Source of the DNA: Streptomyces sp. ISL-1 | GTDB taxonomy: Bacteria > Actinomycetota > Actinomycetes > Streptomycetales > Streptomycetaceae | Direction of reading: 5' to 3' | NCBI RefSeq assembly: GCF_018614585.1 | Contig: NZ_JAGGOI010000032.1 | Location: forward strand, 62,001-126,000 | DNA: 64,000 nt | In this document: piece by piece, positions 1-8,523 of the stretch | Position numbering within the stretch: position 1 is the first letter of the stretch | How the letters are laid out: each line of letters begins with the position of its first letter | Notes under the pieces: model-generated | Told to the model about the DNA's origin: nothing | The model's input: the letters and a program-made list of their open reading frames with translations, nothing else | The model's database searches: none | Translations under genes and position numbers: made by a program

Positions 1-890
1 AGCTTCGGCAGCCGCGACTCCGGCGTCGCCCACTCGGGGTCGTCCGCCAGCTCCGGCCGGCCGATCAGCTCCGACAGCGGCTGCCAGCCCACCGGCTGCA
101 CAATGACGTAGACATAGTCGTTGGGGCCGCCGGGCGAGCACTTCACCGCCCAGCCGGGCTGCCCGCCGCCGGACGCGTTGCCGCTGCGCGGCACCTCGTC
201 GCCGAAGTCCCTGTTCGGATACTCAGCGAGCGGACCGTGCGCCAGACGCTGCTGGTCGCGCAGCTTCACCCGGCACAGATTCAGCACCGCGTGCTGCATC
301 GCCACATTGACCCGCTGGCCCCGCCCGGTGTGCTCCCGCTGGAACAGCGCGGCGAGAATCCCCGCCACCGCGTGCACGCCGGTACCGGAGTCACCGATCT
401 GCGCGCCGGTGGCGAGCGGCGGCCCGTCCTCGAAGCCGGTCGTCGACATCGAGCCGCCCATGGCCTGCGCCACGACCTCGTACGCCTTGAAGTTGGTGTA
501 CGGGCCCTCGCCGAAGCCCTTGATCGAGGCGTACACGATCCGCGGATTGATCTCCTGGATCTTCTCCCAGGTGAACCCCATCCGGTCCACAGCCCCGGGG
601 GCGAAGTTCTCGACCATCACATCGCTGCGCTTGATCAGCTCGGTGAGGATTTCCTTGCCGCGCTCCGTCTTGGTGTTGAGCGTGATGCTCCGCTTGTTGC
701 AGTTGAGCATCGTGAAGTAGAGCGAGTCGACATCGGGCAGATCCCGCAGCTGCTTGCGCGTGATGTCGCCGCTCGGGGCCTCCAGCTTCACCACGTCGGC
801 GCCGAGCCAGCCGAGCAGTTGGGTCGCGGAAGGTCCGGACTGCACATGGGTCATGTCGAGGACGCGCACGCCCTCAAGAGCCTTGGTCAT
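1..890 (-). CDS. frc: Formyl-CoA:oxalate CoA-transferase (class III CoA-transferase), 3' end outside window
   Basis: Reading leftwards from the ATG at 890, the protein opens MTKALEGVRVLDMTHVQSGP and stays open to the window edge (about 296 residues seen; the family is usually 400-430). GADVVKLE near the N-terminus and GAQIGDSGTG, containing the Asp that forms the acyl-aspartyl intermediate in class III CoA-transferases, identify the family. The known reaction moves CoA from formyl-CoA to oxalate, giving oxalyl-CoA and formate in the cytoplasm. The gene starts 12 bases after the stop of the oxalyl-CoA decarboxylase-like gene, so the two are almost certainly one operon. The partner supports oxalate as substrate, but class III enzymes vary and another acid is possible. 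Confidence 0.88.
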   Translation of the reverse strand, partial: MTKALEGVRVLDMTHVQSGPSATQLLGWLGADVVKLEAPSGDITRKQLRDLPDVDSLYFTMLNCNKRSITLNTKTERGKEILTELIKRSDVMVENFAPGAVDRMGFTWEKIQEINPRIVYASIKGFGEGPYTNFKAYEVVAQAMGGSMSTTGFEDGPPLATGAQIGDSGTGVHAVAGILAALFQREHTGRGQRVNVAMQHAVLNLCRVKLRDQQRLAHGPLAEYPNRDFGDEVPRSGNASGGGQPGWAVKCSPGGPNDYVYVIVQPVGWQPLSELIGRPELADDPEWATPESRLPK

Positions 891-902
891 GAGAGGGCTC
901 CT

Positions 903-2597
903 CTACTTGTACATGGTCTGGTTCATGGTTCCGGGGGCGTACGCGTCGGGGTCCACCCAGACGTTGATCAGCGAGGGCAGCCCGGACTCACGGGCGCGGC
1001 GCAGCGCGGGCGCGATGTCGGCGGGGTCGCGCACCTCCTCGCCGTAACCGCCCAGCATCTGGGCGAACTTGTCGTAGTGGACATCGCCGAGGGTGTTGCC
1101 GACCCGCTCGCGCTCCAGGCCGTACTTCTGCGCCTGGCCGTAACGGATCTGGTTCATCGAGGAGTTGTTGCCGACGATCCCGACGAAGGGCAGGTTGTAG
1201 CGGACGAGCGTCTCGAAGTCCCAGCCGGTCAGCGAGAATGCGCCGTCGCCGAAGAGCGCGACGACCTCCTTGTCGGGCCGCGCCTGCTTGGCGGCGAGGA
1301 CGAAGGGGATGCCGACGCCGAGCGTGCCGAGCGGGCCGGGGTCCATCCAGTGGCCGGGCGACTTGGGCTGGACGACCTGTCCGGAGAAGGTGACGATGTC
1401 GCCGCCGTCGCCGATGTAGATGGAGTCCTCGGTCAGGAAGTCGTTGATCTCGCTGACCAGGCGGTACGGGTGGATGGGGGAGGCGTCCGAGCGCAGCTGC
1501 GGCAGGCGCTTGTCGAGGGCCACCTGCTCGGCGGCGCGCAGCTCTTCGAGCCAGGCCTTGCGCTTGACCGCACCGCCGTTGAGGCGGCCTGACACCGACT
1601 GACTGACAGATTTCAGAATCTGTCCGGCGTCACCCACTATCCCGAAATCGATGTCCCGGTTCTTGCCCACCGTCCGGTAGTCGAGGTCGATCTGCACGAC
1701 CTTCGCGTTCGGCGAAAGGCGCTTGCCGTACCCCATCCGGAAGTCGAAGGGGGTGCCGACGATGACGATGACGTCGGCGTTGGAGAAGGCGTACCGCCGC
1801 GAGAGCTGGAAGTGGTGCGGGTCTCCGGGCGGCAGCGTTCCGCGCCCCGCTCCATTCATGTAGGCGGGCACATTCAGCGTCCGTACGAGCTCGACCGCCG
1901 CGTCCGTGGCACGTGTCGTCCACACCTGGCTGCCGAGCAGGATCGCCGGCTTCTCCGCGTGCACCAGCAGATCCGCGAGCTTCTCCACGGCCTCCGGGTC
2001 GCCGGCGCTCCGCGTGGAGGCCCGGTACTGCCCGGCTTGCGGCACCCGCGCCGTCTCCACCGGCACTTTGGCGTCCAGTACATCGCGCGGGATCTCAAGG
2101 AAGGACGGTCCTGGCGCACCGTGGTAGCACTCGCGGAAGGCCATCGACACCATGTCGGCGGCGCGCGCCGTGTCCGGCACCGTCGCGGCGAACTTGGTGA
2201 TCGGCGTCATCATGTCGACGTGCGGCAGGTCCTGGAGTGAGCCCATCTTGTGCTGGGTGTGCGCTCCCTGACCGCCGATGAGCAGCATGGGGGACTCGGC
2301 CCGGAAGGCGTTGGCGACACCGGTGACGGCGTCGGTCGTCCCCGGTCCCGCGGTGACGACCGCGCATCCCGGCTTGCCGGTGATCCGCGCGTAGCCGTCG
2401 GCGGCGTGGGCGGCGACCTGTTCATGGCGTACGTCGACGACTTGGATGCCTTCGTCGATGCAGCCGTCGTAGATGTCGATGATGTGGCCGCCGCAGAGGG
2501 TGTAAATGACCTCCACGCCCTCTGCTTTAAGGGCTTTGGCGACCAGGTGACCACCTGAGATGAGCTCTTGGTTCTTGTCGCTGCTGTCATCGGGCAT
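903..2597 (-). CDS. oxc: Thiamine-diphosphate enzyme, oxalyl-CoA decarboxylase-like
   Basis: A 564-residue ThDP enzyme of the acetolactate synthase/oxalyl-CoA decarboxylase superfamily. The cofactor-activating Glu lies in VRHEQVAAHAADGYAR near the N-terminus, and the GDGAF...GNN thiamine/Mg motif lies near the C-terminus. The start at 2597 (MPDDSSDKNQ) is chosen because AGGGACAGGA lies just upstream and the length matches the family; the frame stays open to 2726. The family reaction is oxalyl-CoA to formyl-CoA plus CO2. The CoA-transferase directly downstream would re-use the formyl-CoA. Automatic annotation may call it acetolactate synthase; 2-hydroxyacyl-CoA lyase is the other realistic alternative. 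The assignment rests mainly on the neighbour. Confidence 0.82.
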   Translation of the reverse strand: MPDDSSDKNQELISGGHLVAKALKAEGVEVIYTLCGGHIIDIYDGCIDEGIQVVDVRHEQVAAHAADGYARITGKPGCAVVTAGPGTTDAVTGVANAFRAESPMLLIGGQGAHTQHKMGSLQDLPHVDMMTPITKFAATVPDTARAADMVSMAFRECYHGAPGPSFLEIPRDVLDAKVPVETARVPQAGQYRASTRSAGDPEAVEKLADLLVHAEKPAILLGSQVWTTRATDAAVELVRTLNVPAYMNGAGRGTLPPGDPHHFQLSRRYAFSNADVIVIVGTPFDFRMGYGKRLSPNAKVVQIDLDYRTVGKNRDIDFGIVGDAGQILKSVSQSVSGRLNGGAVKRKAWLEELRAAEQVALDKRLPQLRSDASPIHPYRLVSEINDFLTEDSIYIGDGGDIVTFSGQVVQPKSPGHWMDPGPLGTLGVGIPFVLAAKQARPDKEVVALFGDGAFSLTGWDFETLVRYNLPFVGIVGNNSSMNQIRYGQAQKYGLERERVGNTLGDVHYDKFAQMLGGYGEEVRDPADIAPALRRARESGLPSLINVWVDPDAYAPGTMNQTMYK

Positions 2598-2646
2598 GGC
2601 GAAGTCCTGTCCCTTCATAGGGGTCGGTGTGCTTCCCGGTACATTG

Positions 2647-2670
2647 CATACAGTCGACGAATACTGTATG
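2647..2670. promoter_or_regulatory. Perfect inverted repeat in the oxc/sucC divergent promoter region
   Basis: CATACAGT and ACTGTATG are exact reverse complements separated by 8 bases. The repeat lies between the start of the decarboxylase-like gene (2597, minus) and the sucC-like gene (2754, plus). Spacing and symmetry suit a dimeric repressor such as a GntR-family protein controlling both directions. No regulator gene for it is visible beside it. Confidence 0.6.
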
Positions 2671-2753
2671 AAGCTTGTTATCCCGCATTCGGTGGGTGGT
2701 GTCCAGGGGGCGTGCAGCACTTTCACTCGTGAATCGATGCACTAGGGGTTGGT

Positions 2754-3881
2754 ATGGATCTGTACGAGCACCAAGCAAGGGATCTCTTCGCAGACCACGG
2801 CATACCGGTGCCGGCGGCCGAGACCGTCGACTCGCCGCGGGAAGCGCGCGAAGCGGCCGAGCGGCTCGGCGGCCGCGTCGTCGTCAAGGCTCAGGTGAAG
2901 ACCGGCGGCCGGGGTAAGGCAGGTGGGGTCAAGATCGCAGCCGACCCGGCGGCGGCCGAGGTCACGGCGCGTCAGATCCTCGGCATGGACATCAAGGGCC
3001 ACACCGTGCGGAAGGTGATGGTGGCCCAACCCGTCGACATCGAGGCCGAGTTCTACGTCTCGTACGTCCTCGACCGCGCGGCCGGGACCTTCCTCGCCAT
3101 CGCGTCGGCCGAGGGCGGCATGGACATCGAGGAGGTCGCGGCCAGCCGCCCGGAGGCGGTGGCCCGTATCCACGTCGACTCCGCCGAAGGCGTCACTGCG
3201 GCCAAGGCGGCCGAGATCGCCGCCGCCGCCGGACTGCCGCCCGAAACCGCCCCCGTCATCCGGTCCCTGTGGCAGGTCCTCGTCCGCGAGGACGCCCTCC
3301 TCGTCGAGGTCAACCCGCTCGTACGGACCGCGGGCGGCGAGATCCTCGCACTCGACGGCAAGGTCACCCTCGACGACAACGCCCGCTTCCGGCAGGCCCG
3401 TTGGGGATCGGATGCGCAGGACCCGCACGGCGACCCACTCGAGGCCGCCGCTGCCGCCAAGGGCCTCAACTACGTCAAGCTCGACGGCGAGGTCGGCATC
3501 ATCGGCAACGGCGCGGGCCTGGTCATGTCCACCCTCGACGTGGTCGCCGGCTGCGGCGCACGCCCCGCCAACTTCCTCGACATCGGGGGAGGCGCCTCCG
3601 CCCAGGTGATGGCCGACGGGCTCTCCGTCATCCTCTCCGACCCGGCCGTCAAGTCCGTGTTCGTCAACGTCTTCGGCGGAATCACCGCCTGCGACGCGGT
3701 CGCCGACGGCATCGTCCAGGCGCTGGAATCCGTACGCCTGACCAAGCCGCTGGTCGTACGGCTCGACGGCAACAACGCCGCCCGGGGCCGCGCCATTCTC
3801 GACGGCCGCGCCCACCCCCTTGTCCAGCAGGCCACCACGATGGACGACGCCGCCCGCCAGGCAGCGGACCTCGCCAACTGA
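2754..3881 (+). CDS. sucC: Succinyl-CoA synthetase beta-subunit-like protein (ATP-grasp)
   Basis: A 375-residue protein starting MDLYEHQARDLF, the standard N-terminus of succinate-CoA ligase beta subunits. The ATP-grasp part includes VVVKAQVKTGGRGKAGGVK, and EVNPLV carries the metal-binding region. The C-terminal half has the GNGAGLVMSTLD ligase domain with GGGA and NVFGGI. Length is normal. With the downstream alpha subunit it should form an acyl-CoA from a dicarboxylic acid with ATP or GTP hydrolysis. Because it is divergently paired with an oxalyl-CoA operon and is probably a second copy beside the TCA-cycle enzyme, the true substrate may be another dicarboxylate such as malate or oxalate. 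That part is inference. Confidence 0.88.
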   Translation: MDLYEHQARDLFADHGIPVPAAETVDSPREAREAAERLGGRVVVKAQVKTGGRGKAGGVKIAADPAAAEVTARQILGMDIKGHTVRKVMVAQPVDIEAEFYVSYVLDRAAGTFLAIASAEGGMDIEEVAASRPEAVARIHVDSAEGVTAAKAAEIAAAAGLPPETAPVIRSLWQVLVREDALLVEVNPLVRTAGGEILALDGKVTLDDNARFRQARWGSDAQDPHGDPLEAAAAAKGLNYVKLDGEVGIIGNGAGLVMSTLDVVAGCGARPANFLDIGGGASAQVMADGLSVILSDPAVKSVFVNVFGGITACDAVADGIVQALESVRLTKPLVVRLDGNNAARGRAILDGRAHPLVQQATTMDDAARQAADLAN

Positions 3882-3895
3882 AGGGATCGGGAACC

Positions 3896-4819
3896 ATGGC
3901 CATCTTCCTCAGCAAGGAGAGCAAGGTCCTCGTCCAGGGCATGACCGGCTCCGAGGGCATGAAGCACACGCGCCGGATGCTCGCGTCCGGCACCGACATC
4001 GTCGCCGGAGTCAACCCGCGCAAGGCGGGCCATGTCATCGACTTCGACGTCCCCCAGGGCGCTTCGGACCTGGGAGGCACCCCCATTGCGGTCCCCGTCT
4101 TCGGCACGGTGCGCGACGCCGTCGAAGCCACCGGCGCGGACGTCACCGTCGTCTTCGTGCCGCCGCCGTTCGCCAAGGCCGCGGTGATCGAAGCCGCGGA
4201 CGCCGGAATCGGTCTCGCCGTCGTCATCACGGAGGGCATCCCCGTTCATGACGCCGTGGCCTTCCTGGCATACGCTGCGGCGCGTGGCACCTGCGTCATC
4301 GGCCCCAACTGCCCCGGTCTCATCAGTCCGGGACAGTCCAATGCCGGCATCATCCCCGCCGACATCGCCACCAAGCCCGGCCGCATCGGCCTGGTCTCCA
4401 AGTCGGGCACTCTCACATATCAACTCATGTACGAGTTGCGGGAGACAGGTTTCTCGTCCGCCGTCGGCATCGGCGGCGACCCCGTCGTCGGCACCACCCA
4501 CATCGACTGCCTCGCCGCCTTCGAAGAGGACCCGGACACCGAACTCATAGTGCTCATCGGGGAGATCGGAGGTGACGCAGAGGAACGCGCCGCAGCGTAT
4601 ATCGCCGACCACGTCACCAAGCCTGTCGTCGGATACATCGCGGGCTTCACCGCTCCGGAGGGCAAGACGATGGGCCACGCAGGCGCTATCGTCTCCGGCT
4701 CGTCCGGCACCGCGGACGCCAAGAAACTGGCACTTGAAGCGGCAGGTGTACGCGTGGGAGCGACGCCTACCGAGACATCCCGGTTGGTACTGGCCCGTCT
4801 TGCGGAGGCACACGGCTGA
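3896..4819 (+). CDS. sucD: Succinyl-CoA synthetase alpha-subunit-like protein
   Basis: A 307-residue protein with the CoA-binding Rossmann N-terminus (MAIFLSKESKVLVQGMTGSE), the IGPNCPGLI segment and GHAGAIV near residue 261. GHAGAIV carries the His that is phosphorylated in the alpha subunit. It begins 14 bases after the beta subunit with a GGGA ribosome binding region, so the two are co-translated. The pair is complete, with no missing catalytic residue seen. The same caution about the acid substrate applies as for the beta subunit. Confidence 0.9.
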   Translation: MAIFLSKESKVLVQGMTGSEGMKHTRRMLASGTDIVAGVNPRKAGHVIDFDVPQGASDLGGTPIAVPVFGTVRDAVEATGADVTVVFVPPPFAKAAVIEAADAGIGLAVVITEGIPVHDAVAFLAYAAARGTCVIGPNCPGLISPGQSNAGIIPADIATKPGRIGLVSKSGTLTYQLMYELRETGFSSAVGIGGDPVVGTTHIDCLAAFEEDPDTELIVLIGEIGGDAEERAAAYIADHVTKPVVGYIAGFTAPEGKTMGHAGAIVSGSSGTADAKKLALEAAGVRVGATPTETSRLVLARLAEAHG

Positions 4820-5042
4820 GACCGACCATCTATGGGGGCGACCGGCGTGTGCGAGCCGGCCGCCCACCCTCCGGCGGGCATGCTCACGAGGCATGGCCCG
4901 TGGTGTATGGCCCGTGACCAAGGGCTCATGGCACTCACTGCCGCCAAGCGCTCATGACTCACGGCCCACGACTCCGGGGCCGGCGCCCCACTCACGAACA
5001 TGGCCTGACCCTCCCGCCCCCTTTCGAGCGGAGACCACCCTC

Positions 5043-6593
5043 ATGGCACCCAATCCCACCCCCAACCTCGTCCTGAAGCCCGCAACAGCCTGGTCCGACG
5101 CCTGGCAGCGCTGTCTCGCCGTGGCTCCCGAGGCATTCAGGGACGACCGCGTACTGAACCTCTGGTCCGCCCAGTGGCTGGCCGACGGCAGGGCACTGCC
5201 CGCCACCAGCCCGGTCGACGGCAGCCCCATCGCGGGCCCGCCGCGGCTGGACGCGGAGGCCGCCAAGCAGGCCGTACGCGCCTCGCTCGACCAGCACCGC
5301 GCCTGGCGGCACGTACCACTCGCGGAGCGCCGGGCCCGTGTCGGCGCCACCCTCGACGCCCTCACCGAACATCGCGAGCTGCTCGCGCTGCTGCTGGTCT
5401 GGGAGATCGGCAAGCCGTGGCGGCTCGCCCAGGCCGACGTCGACCGTGCGATCGACGGAGTGCGCTGGTACGTCGACGGCATCGAGCGGATGGTCGAGGG
5501 CCGCACCGCCCTGGCCGGCCCGGTCTCCAACATCGCCAGCTGGAACTACCCGATGTCGGTCCTCGTCCACGCCATGCTCGTACAGGCGCTGGCCGGCAAC
5601 GCGGTGATCGCCAAGACCCCGACCGACGGCGGCGTCGCCTGCCTCACCCTCGCCAGTGCCCTCGCCGCCCGCGAGGGCATCCCGATCACCCTGGTCAGCG
5701 GCAGCGGCGGCGAGCTGTCCGAGGCCCTCGTCCGCTCCCCGGAGATCGGCTGCGTCTCCTTCGTCGGCGGCCGCGACACCGGGGCCCGTATCGCCACCGC
5801 GGTCGCCGACCTCGGCAAGCGCCACATCCTGGAGCAGGAGGGCCTGAACACCTGGGGCCTGTGGAACTACAGCGACTGGGACTCGCTCACCGCCGTGATC
5901 CCCAAGCTCTTCGACTACGGAAAGCAGCGGTGCACGGCGTACCCGCGTTTCGTGGTCCAGCGCGAGCTGTTCGCCGACTTCCTGGCGGCCTACCTGCCCG
6001 CCGTACGCTCCATCCGTACGGGCCACCCCCTGGCCGTCGAGAACCCGACCGACCCCCTGCCCACCCTCGACTTCGGCCCGCTGATCAACGCGGCGAAGGC
6101 CAAGGAGCTGGGGGATCATGTGGCCGAGGCGATCGACCGCGGGGCGGTTCCCCTGTACCGGGGCACGCTGACCGACGGCTTCCTGCCCGGTCAGGACACC
6201 AGCGCGTACGTGCCACCGGTCACACTGCTGGGCCCGCCGCCGAGTTCCCCCCTCCACCACGCGGAACCGTTCGGCCCGGTCGACACGATCGTCCTGGTCG
6301 ACACGGAGGCGGAGCTGCTCGCCGCGATGAACGCCTCCAACGGCGCGCTCGTCGCGACCCTCTCGACGGACGAACCGGAGACGTACGAGCGGCTGGCCCC
6401 CCAGATCCGGGCCTTCAAGACGGGGCACGGAAAGCCCCGCTCCCGGGGGGACCGAGACGAACTGTTCGGCGGCTTCGGGGCGTCCTGGCGCGGCGCCTTC
6501 GTCGGCGGCGAACTGCTGGTCCGCGCGGTGACGGACGGCCCGGAGGGGGAGAGGCTGCCGGGCAACTTCCCGGACTACCACCTGATGCCGTGA
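5043..6593 (+). CDS. Aldehyde dehydrogenase family protein
   Basis: 516 residues. The NAD(P)-binding fold shows NIASWNYPMSVLVHAM and AKTPTDGG, the counterparts of the PWNFP and KPA motifs. The general-base Glu is in LEQEGLN near residue 265 and the catalytic Cys in GKQRCTAY near residue 296. The start at 5043 follows a short 223-base gap after sucD, and the open frame runs much further upstream without similarity. The usual ELGG and FxNxGQxC motifs are altered, so this is a divergent member. It may act on an aldehyde or acyl-CoA from the same block (glyoxylate or a semialdehyde), but no substrate can be read from the sequence. Confidence 0.8.
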   Translation: MAPNPTPNLVLKPATAWSDAWQRCLAVAPEAFRDDRVLNLWSAQWLADGRALPATSPVDGSPIAGPPRLDAEAAKQAVRASLDQHRAWRHVPLAERRARVGATLDALTEHRELLALLLVWEIGKPWRLAQADVDRAIDGVRWYVDGIERMVEGRTALAGPVSNIASWNYPMSVLVHAMLVQALAGNAVIAKTPTDGGVACLTLASALAAREGIPITLVSGSGGELSEALVRSPEIGCVSFVGGRDTGARIATAVADLGKRHILEQEGLNTWGLWNYSDWDSLTAVIPKLFDYGKQRCTAYPRFVVQRELFADFLAAYLPAVRSIRTGHPLAVENPTDPLPTLDFGPLINAAKAKELGDHVAEAIDRGAVPLYRGTLTDGFLPGQDTSAYVPPVTLLGPPPSSPLHHAEPFGPVDTIVLVDTEAELLAAMNASNGALVATLSTDEPETYERLAPQIRAFKTGHGKPRSRGDRDELFGGFGASWRGAFVGGELLVRAVTDGPEGERLPGNFPDYHLMP

Positions 6594-6596
6594 CGG

Positions 6597-6750
6597 TTAG
6601 CCGGTCTCTGGTCAGGCGGTCGCTGGTCAGGTGAATCTCCGGCCGGGCGGTCCCTGGTGAGGAGATTTCCGGTCAGACGATTCCGGATCAACCGGCCTCT
6701 GGTCAGGAGATCCCCGGTCGGGCGATCTCCGGCATCGCCGGTCTCGGTCA
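6597..6750. repeat. Degenerate short tandem repeats (about 15 bases) between two convergent genes
   Basis: The 3' flank of the aldehyde dehydrogenase gene is built from imperfect copies of a unit resembling CCGGTCAGGCGATCT, with variants of GGTCAGGCGGTCGCT and GGTCAGGAGATCCCC. The repeats stop where the DUF2254 gene ends. No gene is supported here. It could work as a diffuse bidirectional transcription end or be slippage debris. Confidence 0.55.
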
Positions 6751-8061
6751 GCCGATCCCCTGGCGGTCGGGCAGGAGGGCGAACTCCCGCTCGGCCGCCT
6801 CGGGCGCGGCCCGCACCACGGCGTGAACCAGCAGCGTGCGGTGCCTGAGCAGCGGCTCCCTGCGGTCCTCGGGCGCGAGCAGCAGCAGATCGTCGATCGC
6901 GGCGATCAGCCGCCGGCTCACCTGCGGATTCCCCGGCGCGAACAGCCGCACCTCGGTCAGCGCCAGATCCACCAGATCCGTCCACCCGGGCACACCCTGC
7001 ACCAGCCGCACCGCGCCCTCCCTGTCCCGATACTGGATGGCACCGAGCGGCCTGTTCACCACCGCCGTCAGGAACTGCACCATCCGGTCCAGGCACTGCA
7101 CGGCGGTCGTCGGATCGTTCACGGCGGGCGACAGCGCACGCAGCGCGATGTCCGACAACTGTCGCAGCCCGAACCCGATGTCCTGGTGAAGGGTGCGCTC
7201 CACCCCCACGGACACGGTGAACCTGAGCGCCCCACGCGGTGGCTCTCCCTCCCCGTGCACGGCCAGCACCGGCGTCCCCGGCACGACGAAATCCCCGATC
7301 CGCGGGATGAGCCGCAGCACGACCCCGTGCCGCCTGGCCGCTCGCACCAGCCGCGCGACATTCACATCCCGCAGCACCCCGGCCCGCCCCTGATACGGAA
7401 TCCACGCACTCTGGGGCGCGAGCGCCGCCGCCTCCCGCTCCCCGGCCGGCTGCCTCGCCAGCACCTGGAACGACTCCCGAGTGATGCGATCGACGACCGG
7501 CCCGACCTGCATCAGGCGCAGCGTCGAGGTCACATAGGCGATGAAGAGCAGCAGACTCAGCCCGAGCATCGCCATGGTCAGCACACTCTGCACCAGCGGC
7601 ACGGAGCGGACTCGCTGCGGATCGGTCTCGCTCTCGTACGAGGTCAGCACCAGCAGCGAGAACAGGAACGTCGCGAGGAACACCGTCAGCGTCAGCTTGC
7701 TGATCCGGCTCCGTACGAAGATCCGCACCACCCGGGGAGTGAGCTGCCCGCTCGCCATCTGCACGGCCACCAGCGAGATGCTGAAGACGACACCGATGAA
7801 GGTCATCATCGCCGTGCTGATCGTCGTCACGATCGTCTTGGCGTCTTCGGCGATCGAAGCGAGGTAGCTGAGCTCGTCGTAGGCCTGCTCGCGTCGCAGA
7901 TACGCGACGATCTCGGTGTCCAGCGCGTCGGCCGCCAACCACAGGGCGACGGTACAGACCAGCCCTGCGGTGGGCGCGAACCAGAACGTATCTCGCAGGT
8001 GCTCGCGCAGCGGCAGGAGCACGCGGGGCTGTCGATAACTGCGATAGCTGCGATCACTCAC
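6748..8061 (-). CDS. DUF2254 family integral membrane protein
   Basis: 437 residues from a GTG at 8061 (VSDRSYRSYRQPRVLL); the frame stays open to 8139, so the start is uncertain and neither site has a convincing ribosome binding site. Four hydrophobic segments fill the N-terminal half: FWFAPTAGLVCTVALWLAAD, a helix with TFIGVVFSISLVAVQM, LTVFLATFLFSLLVLT and LTMAMLGLSLLLFIAY. A cytoplasmic region with RALSPAVNDPTTAVQCLDRM, the hallmark of DUF2254, follows. Function is not established. The gene is alone on this strand, facing the aldehyde dehydrogenase. Confidence 0.8.
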   Translation of the reverse strand: MSDRSYRSYRQPRVLLPLREHLRDTFWFAPTAGLVCTVALWLAADALDTEIVAYLRREQAYDELSYLASIAEDAKTIVTTISTAMMTFIGVVFSISLVAVQMASGQLTPRVVRIFVRSRISKLTLTVFLATFLFSLLVLTSYESETDPQRVRSVPLVQSVLTMAMLGLSLLLFIAYVTSTLRLMQVGPVVDRITRESFQVLARQPAGEREAAALAPQSAWIPYQGRAGVLRDVNVARLVRAARRHGVVLRLIPRIGDFVVPGTPVLAVHGEGEPPRGALRFTVSVGVERTLHQDIGFGLRQLSDIALRALSPAVNDPTTAVQCLDRMVQFLTAVVNRPLGAIQYRDREGAVRLVQGVPGWTDLVDLALTEVRLFAPGNPQVSRRLIAAIDDLLLLAPEDRREPLLRHRTLLVHAVVRAAPEAAEREFALLPDRQGIG

Positions 8062-8249
8062 ACAGCTGAAGGTAGCGTCACCGTGTGTTTGTCTGCGGAT
8101 ACACGCTGTACCGACGTCGGTGCGGCGTGCACAGTACACCTGGATCGGGGTGGCTGCACCCCACTGACCACCGGATATACAGGCGAGGGGCGCCTCTGTC
8201 CCCTGGTATTGTTGTCCACGTCGCCGCGGGAAACCGGGGCGGTCACCTA

Positions 8250-8334
8250 GTCCGGGTGGCGGAATGGCAGACGCGCTAGCTTGAGGTGCTAGTGCCCTTT
8301 ATCGGGCGTGGGGGTTCAAGTCCCCCCTCGGACA
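8250..8334 (+). tRNA. tRNA-Leu (anticodon GAG)
   Basis: The acceptor stem GTCCGGG pairs with CTCGGAC through one G-U pair, with discriminator A at 8334. The anticodon arm CTAGC-TTGAGGT-GCTAG puts GAG at the anticodon, reading CUC/CUU. A variable arm (TGCCCTTTATCGGGCG) and a T arm GGGGGTTCAAGTCCCCC are present, as expected for the class II tRNA-Leu. No CCA is encoded. Confidence 0.97.
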
Positions 8335-8350
8335 CAGACTGAATCTCCAA

Positions 8351-8386
8351 CTTGTGCGGGTCGAGGCTAGCCTCGGCCCGCACAAG
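8351..8386 (+). terminator. Long near-perfect hairpin terminator after tRNA-Leu
   Basis: The arm CTTGTGCGGGTCGAGGCTAG folds onto its complement ending CCCGCACAAG, an 18-bp stem with one T-G pair and essentially no loop. CTGTTTT follows. It begins 17 bases after the tRNA and is well placed to end its transcript. Confidence 0.85.
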
Positions 8387-8523
8387 CTGTTTTCCGGGGT
8401 CGTAGGTCAGCTTGAGCCCAAGGTTCTGGCAGACCTCGGCTTCTTCCGGCGCGGCCCCCCGGCCGGCGCGCCTCGACTCATCCGCCCGTCCGCGGTCTGA
8501 TGGTGTCGAGGGAGGTGGCCCGC

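Noticed and set aside
237..1592. Long plus-strand frame (451 codons) over the CoA-transferase and decarboxylase genes
   Set aside because: It is the antisense shadow of two clear enzyme genes, is Arg/His/Gly-rich and has no family features.
2742..3815. Minus-strand frame of 357 codons over the sucC-like gene
   Set aside because: Antisense shadow produced by high GC in third codon positions; the sucC-like protein on the other strand is unmistakable.
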